Shown here: one piece after another, positions 59,636 to 64,000 of the stretch
How the letters are laid out: every line of letters begins with the position of its first letter
How positions within the stretch are numbered: position 1 is the first letter of the stretch
Assembly (NCBI GenBank): GCA_003439945.1
Contig: QVRM01004827.1
Span: forward strand, 1 to 64,000
Direction of reading: 5' to 3'
Length of the DNA stretch: 64,000 bases
From: Dermanyssus gallinae
Taxonomy: Eukaryota > Arthropoda > Arachnida > Mesostigmata > Dermanyssidae
Notes under the pieces: generated by a model
Database searches by the model: none
What the model was told of the DNA's origin: nothing
Seen by the model: the letters and a program-made list of their open reading frames with translations, nothing else
Position numbers and translations under genes: made by a program

Positions 59636-59847
59636 CTCGGCTGAACATCTCAAACGCTGACGACGAGCACACGAAAAAGACAACCTATCGAAGTAGAACA
59701 AGGAAGGGAGAGGGACGTTGTGGTGGTGGTGATGATGGTGTTTATGATGATAATGATGATCATGATGAAGATGATTATGCTGATGATGCCGATGATGATG
59801 ATGATGATGACGGGAGTATGTGGGAGAGGGTTAGGAAAGGAAACTAG
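59636..59847 (+). CDS. Candidate exon with a strong acceptor, acidic peptide
   Basis: CATCTTTTCTTCTTCTCCGCAG ending at 59635 is the most canonical 3' splice site in the window. Two of the three downstream frames stop at once. The open one reads RLNISNADDEHTKKTTYRSR, then a basic/Gly patch and a long Asp run encoded by GAT repeats, ending at TAG (59845-59847) after SMWERVRKGN. If real it would be a 3' terminal exon. The GAT repeat tail is probably slippage-derived. Confidence 0.28.
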
Positions 59848-60430
59848 TAGCAACAACAACAACAACAGCAACAACATCATCATCAACAGCAAATCATCTT
59901 CAGCAACAAAGAAGACGAAGGCAGTATCACTTCTACTGCTTCGAGTGCTGCTACTACTACTACTACTACTGCGTTGGCAGTCTCTCTCCGTCTGTCTGAC
60001 TGTGACTTCCGGTTAGGAGGGCGGTAAGGCAGGACGGGGGAGTCCGGGGGTGCGGGAGGGTGATGGGGTAGAAAGACACAGCGCCCGACGAAAAGAACGA
60101 ATAAGAGAAGAGAACGTTTTTAGTTATAGTCGCCTGCCTGTGACCGTCGATCTCAATCACTGCGTGTCAGTAGTACACGTTGGCGGTGGCCAGTGGTTGT
60201 GGTCACGAGATCTGAGCGTTGAACAGTGCCGCTAGTTAGAAGAGTAAGTTATTGTATCAATCGCCGTAGTAATACTTGTAGTAGTCACACTTCTGTAGCA
60301 GTAGTGAACACTTGCCTCCTCATTTAGTGCGTGCGTGTATGTATATGTGTGTGTGAATGTGTTTGAGTGTGTGGAATATCAAAGCACAGCGCGAGCTATG
60401 CCAGCTCCGCATGGATTAGTATTCGGCTCA

Positions 60431-60454
60431 TCGCGCGTTGATCTCAACGCGCGA
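60431..60454. repeat. Near-perfect 24-bp palindrome inside nested inverted repeats
   Basis: TCGCGCGTTGA and its complement are separated by two bases. Around it GGATTAGT (60412-60419) pairs with ACTAATCC (60495-60502), and AGCTATG (60394-60400) pairs with CATAGCT (60457-60463), giving nested stems. Confidence 0.7.
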
Positions 60455-60694
60455 TTCATAGCTATCTATCTATCTAACTAACTGGTTAGTTCAAACTAAT
60501 CCGCGAGTTGATCAAGAGATTTGCTGCGGTGCGTGTTCTCTGCACTCTTCTGCTGCTGTTGATGTGTTTGAAGTTTCAACGCAGCTAGCTAGGAAAGTGA
60601 AGTGATGAAGGTGAACGCGAATGCGAGCCAGCGAATCATCGTTGCGTTTGGCAGATTGTGCGCCTTGACGCTTGCTAGGCCCCGTGGATAATAC

Positions 60695-60750
60695 GAACAG
60701 TATTATTATTATTAATATTATTATTATTATTATTATTTTATTATCATAAT
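60695..60750. repeat. (ATT)n microsatellite
   Basis: An interrupted ATT run just left of a SINE copy. Confidence 0.9.
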
Positions 60751-60807
60751 AGTAACAATCATCTCTGAACATAACAAAGACGCGGCGGACTATTACTACT
60801 TATACTA

Positions 60808-61002
60808 GTAAAGTTTTCGGGCTGACCACCCTCAGCCAGGTTTTAACGTCCACGGAATTGTTTTTCACGTTGCTTCATAGTCGGACTACCCCCATAACTA
60901 CAAATGTGCAACGGTGGGGCTCGAACCCGCCGCGCACCTGCTATGTGTCTTCTCCGGTTGCGAGGCGGGGACTTAATCCACCACGCCACCACCGGGCTCG
61001 AC
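60808..61002 (-). mobile_element. SINE family A copy
   Basis: Minus-strand reading gives GTCGAGCCCGGTGGTGGCGT, GGTGGATTAAGTCCCCGCCT, B box GGGTTCGAGCCC, CACATTTGTAGTTATGGGGG and GTGGACGTTAAAACCTGGC, closely matching the copy at 28.7 kb. It is about full length. Confidence 0.85.
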
Positions 61003-61619
61003 ATTTACTTCCATTACTAGATTACTACTCCATTACTACTCCAGACATTATTACTTATACTGTTAGAACAACTTTTACTACTAGAACTATTGTCGCTGTT
61101 CACTTATTTTTTGTAAAGACACATATGTGTCGACGCATACGTTGCGTCCGAAAGAAAAACATATGTGATCCTCCACGCCGTGTAGCGTTTGGTTCGGCTC
61201 TCGTTGCTGCCATCACTGTGGCTGTTTCTGGCCCGGTCGGTCATATGGTGGTTTTCACTGCCACTACTCACTCGTCTTTGCTGTTTTGTCATGACTGTTC
61301 TCACTACTGATGTTGCACTTGCCATTATCACCTTTGCATTATGTTATTGTTGCTGTTATTGTTGTTGCTGCTGTTGCTGCTGCTGCTGCTATTATAGTCA
61401 CTATTACCTAGGTTTGTTTACGCTTACTTTCCTTCCTTTTTGTCGGTTGTCTACCGAACGCTGTCTAAATGTGTTATGTTTGCTTTCACTTATTGCATTG
61501 TACAACTGATTAATCGTGTAGTTTTGCCGCTACTCGCGCGATCGCGCTGCCGTTACCGAAATCAATGGTGTAGGTGATGATACAATTTTATTATTGTTCG
61601 TTTTAAGGTTTTGCATTTT

Positions 61620-61644
61620 ACGCTACGTCTAAATGACGTAGCGT
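61620..61644. repeat. Perfect 10-bp stem, 5-base loop hairpin
   Basis: ACGCTACGTC and GACGTAGCGT flank TAAAT. It is GC-containing and compact, so stable as single-strand DNA or RNA. Confidence 0.78.
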
Positions 61645-61728
61645 GGCCGTGGATGATGGCCGGAAAGATGAGGAGTTACTGTATTGCTAAAGGTGACTCT
61701 GAAAAAGATGATACTCTATATGCATGTG

Positions 61729-61740
61729 TATATATATATA

Positions 61741-61782
<42 letters not shown>

Positions 61783-61790
61783 TATATATG
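61729..61790. repeat. (TA)n array with two ATAATTAT variants
   Basis: TA units symmetrically interrupted by TAATTA near 61741 and 61778. Confidence 0.93.
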
Positions 61791-62533
61791 ATATCGTGGT
61801 CGTCACATCATTTAAAGCCGCACGACATTAACCTGCTGCTGTTGCTGCTGATGGCCTTCAATGCTTTTGTGGAGTCCTGCCATAAATAGAGCGAAATCAT
61901 CACTCGCATCCGAGTGTGTGATAATGACCCCAAACACGCACCACTTTTGTCGATACTGGTTCCATGATCGCTGTTCTATGGGAGCAGCAGCGCTTCAGAA
62001 TCGACTCTAGACAACGTCATCCGCACCTTTTGCCCGCTCTATGACCTGGTGGTAGATCGCATTGGCCTTGATGCAGCGATTAAGCTCTTCTATTCTTGCC
62101 GAGTTTCACCGATTTTTTGTACATTGACAACAACCTACTCGTTGGCGTCAAGCTAAACAGTTAGCAATATATGTATAAAGGCAGCACTCATCAGGACGCT
62201 GAAGTCGCGTCGTTTTGAGTAAAAGTCGCACCCATTGCGGAAGCATTTATGGTTTGATTTTTGAAACTGTTATATGTATATTGACTAAGGTAGTGGTAAT
62301 GTTATGTGGGGCTATTGCAGGTGGGGCTATTGTAGGTTTACTCTAGAATTAAGTGATGCTACTTTTTTGTAGTGTTTAACCCAACGAAATTGCAAGATAA
62401 AATATTCGCAAAACAATAAACGCGGAGAGAGTCAGACATACCTATTGCAACGAGTATAGCAGATCATCATGTGACAACTAGCATTCGCACAAGACTGCAC
62501 TACCGGCGAATATTTGTATGCCGGCGGGTGTTG

Positions 62534-62578
<45 letters not shown>
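62534..62578. repeat. (TA)n microsatellite
   Basis: About 22 TA units. Confidence 0.93.
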
Positions 62579-62581
<3 letters not shown>

Positions 62582-63242
62582 GCGCAGTTTTCATTAGATG
62601 TGCCATCGCATACATTAAACAAAGAGTGAATATGAGTAGTTGGTTACAAGGCTCGATGAGGTATTACGATACCGTTTTTTTCTGGTCGTTGGCATACCGT
62701 TAGCGACCATTCCAAGTGGCGGAAAGCAACATCAAGCTTTAGCAACAACAAAAACAACAACAACAATAACAAATTGGCCTCTTCTCCGTAGACTAATTAG
62801 CAACAGTGAACGCGGCGGCATTGGTCGATTTGTGGCGCCGTCCGTCCTGGTCAAACGGGGAGCGGCGTTACTCGACAGAAAATAAATGATTCGAGGAATG
62901 AATGAATGAATAAATGGCTTGATTAATGGGCGAGCTGGTAGTTAGTTAGTTAGATAGTTACCTTCGCATTCGGCGGCTGCCGCCGCTAGGATAATCGCTA
63001 CGAAACTGTTTCTCACCGAATAGACCTCCTCCATTAAGGTTGTTCTGGGCGCGGCTCGTCGGTCATAACATAATCAGGCCCGTCCGTATCGTGGACGACG
63101 AGGACGCGACTTGACAAGCGTTGGCACCGACGGCAGCAGTCCGTGCCGTTGGCTTTGCACCAATCCAGTGTCGCAACATGTGTTCGGTACCGTTTAGCTC
63201 GCAGCCTTTGTCACGCCAGTGTTCGATGAAAACTATTGGCTC

Positions 63243-63244
<2 letters not shown>

Positions 63245-63294
<50 letters not shown>

Positions 63295-63295
63295 G
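63245..63295. repeat. (TA)n microsatellite with one ACAT variant
   Basis: TA units interrupted by TACATA near 63276. A shorter array lies at 63334-63351. Confidence 0.93.
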
Positions 63296-63554
63296 TTGTA
63301 AGAGTCTAAGAAAGTGCAAAATTACTGCTCGTTATATATATATATATATATTAATACATAAACACACATGTGCTCGAGTACACAACGTATCGCCAGTCTA
63401 CAACGGCAGCCAATTTGATTGAGTACCTTTTTTTTATTGCCTTACTATGTTGCCGAATTTGCCGTAGATTCTAGTCTATTCATTTATTTGATTGTAATAC
63501 GTACTGGCAAGACGCTTGTACACGCAAGTTGTACATGCAAGATGCAGTCCTTTC

Positions 63555-63669
63555 TATATATATATATATATATACTATTTATGATATATATATGTACATA
63601 TATAGTATAGGATATATATATAGATAGTATATATAATAATTATATATATATATATATACATCTATATAG

Positions 63670-63706
<37 letters not shown>

Positions 63707-63730
63707 TATACATATATATATATAATATAT

Positions 63731-63793
<63 letters not shown>
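63555..63793. repeat. Compound TA-rich array, about 240 bp
   Basis: The longest TA region of the window. TA runs are separated by TATTTATGATA, GTACATA, GTATAGGATA and CATCTATATAG variants, ending in a pure run of about 50 bp (63741-63793). Confidence 0.95.
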
Positions 63794-63796
<3 letters not shown>

Positions 63797-64000
63797 CGCT
63801 TCGTTAGCGTGGAAGAATTTTGTAGGCAAATACATGCTTGCTTGCCCGTATTTCTTTACTGGGAGCTATTGGCGGATATCAGAAATTCTGTGTGTTCTCG
63901 CTTCTGTCTCCTATCCATGTCTGCATGCACGGTGCATCAGTATGACAGGGCGCGCGAGCACACAGTGGCACGGCCAGGGCGGCACCACCGCCGTATCGGA

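Overview
The window is eukaryotic nuclear DNA, almost certainly from an arthropod and possibly a mite or tick. That placement is an inference from the mix of tRNA-derived SINEs, mariner-type transposons and very abundant (TA)n and (GTT)n/(CAA)n microsatellites. There are no bacterial operons, no ribosome-binding-site-led genes, no rRNA, no canonical standalone tRNA and no CRISPR array. Most long open frames are read-through of microsatellites (poly-N, poly-Q, poly-V, poly-L, IYIYIY) and are not genes.

Genes. The window looks like intron or intergenic space around a few small exons. The best exon is 51513-51593 (+): a good pyrimidine tract and TAG acceptor, a GTAAGT donor, and 27 codons of charged sequence ending EEEEEWQA. 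A possible partner exon follows at 51741-51803, and phase-compatible GC-rich candidates lie upstream at 50099-50224 and 31220-31447. All four start and end in phase 0, so they could belong to one + strand gene with introns from about 0.15 to 19 kb. Weaker candidate exons are at 5339-5512, 14222-14393, 28130-28578 and 59636-59847 (+), and at 32710-32970 and 57400-57584 (-). A 112-codon minus-strand ORF at 58469-58807 begins with a signal-peptide-like segment. None can be named with confidence.

Mobile elements. I see five decayed DDE transposases of the Tc1/mariner superfamily (19.8-20.2, 33.3-33.9, 41.0-41.5, 48.0-48.6 and 54.6-55.3 kb). I also see three non-LTR retrotransposon remnants (22.7-23.6 kb with a YADA reverse-transcriptase box, 29.4 kb and 39.4-39.8 kb). 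At least four tRNA-derived SINE families are present, here called A (5 copies), B (2), C (3) and D (1). Three of these copies still have exact target-site duplications of 17, 14 and 11 bp.

Simple repeats. About fifty (TA)n arrays are spread along the window, the longest at 10.2, 32.6, 37.4, 41.8, 54.5, 55.5, 57.0 and 63.6 kb. Large trinucleotide blocks lie at 1.0-2.2, 8.3-9.5, 19.0, 21.1, 25.5-26.0, 42.3-43.0 and 46.4-47.7 kb. Several perfect hairpins and two small segmental tandem duplications (12.1 and 13.5 kb) are also present.

Layout. 0-10 kb: microsatellite-rich with one weak exon candidate. 10-21 kb: two SINEs, a possible exon and a transposase fossil. 21-32 kb: SINE and LINE fossils and two GC-rich exon candidates. 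32-43 kb: transposon fossils and long repeats. 43-55 kb: SINEs, mariner copies and the best exon cluster. 55-64 kb: long (TA)n arrays, minus-strand coding candidates, one SINE and hairpins.
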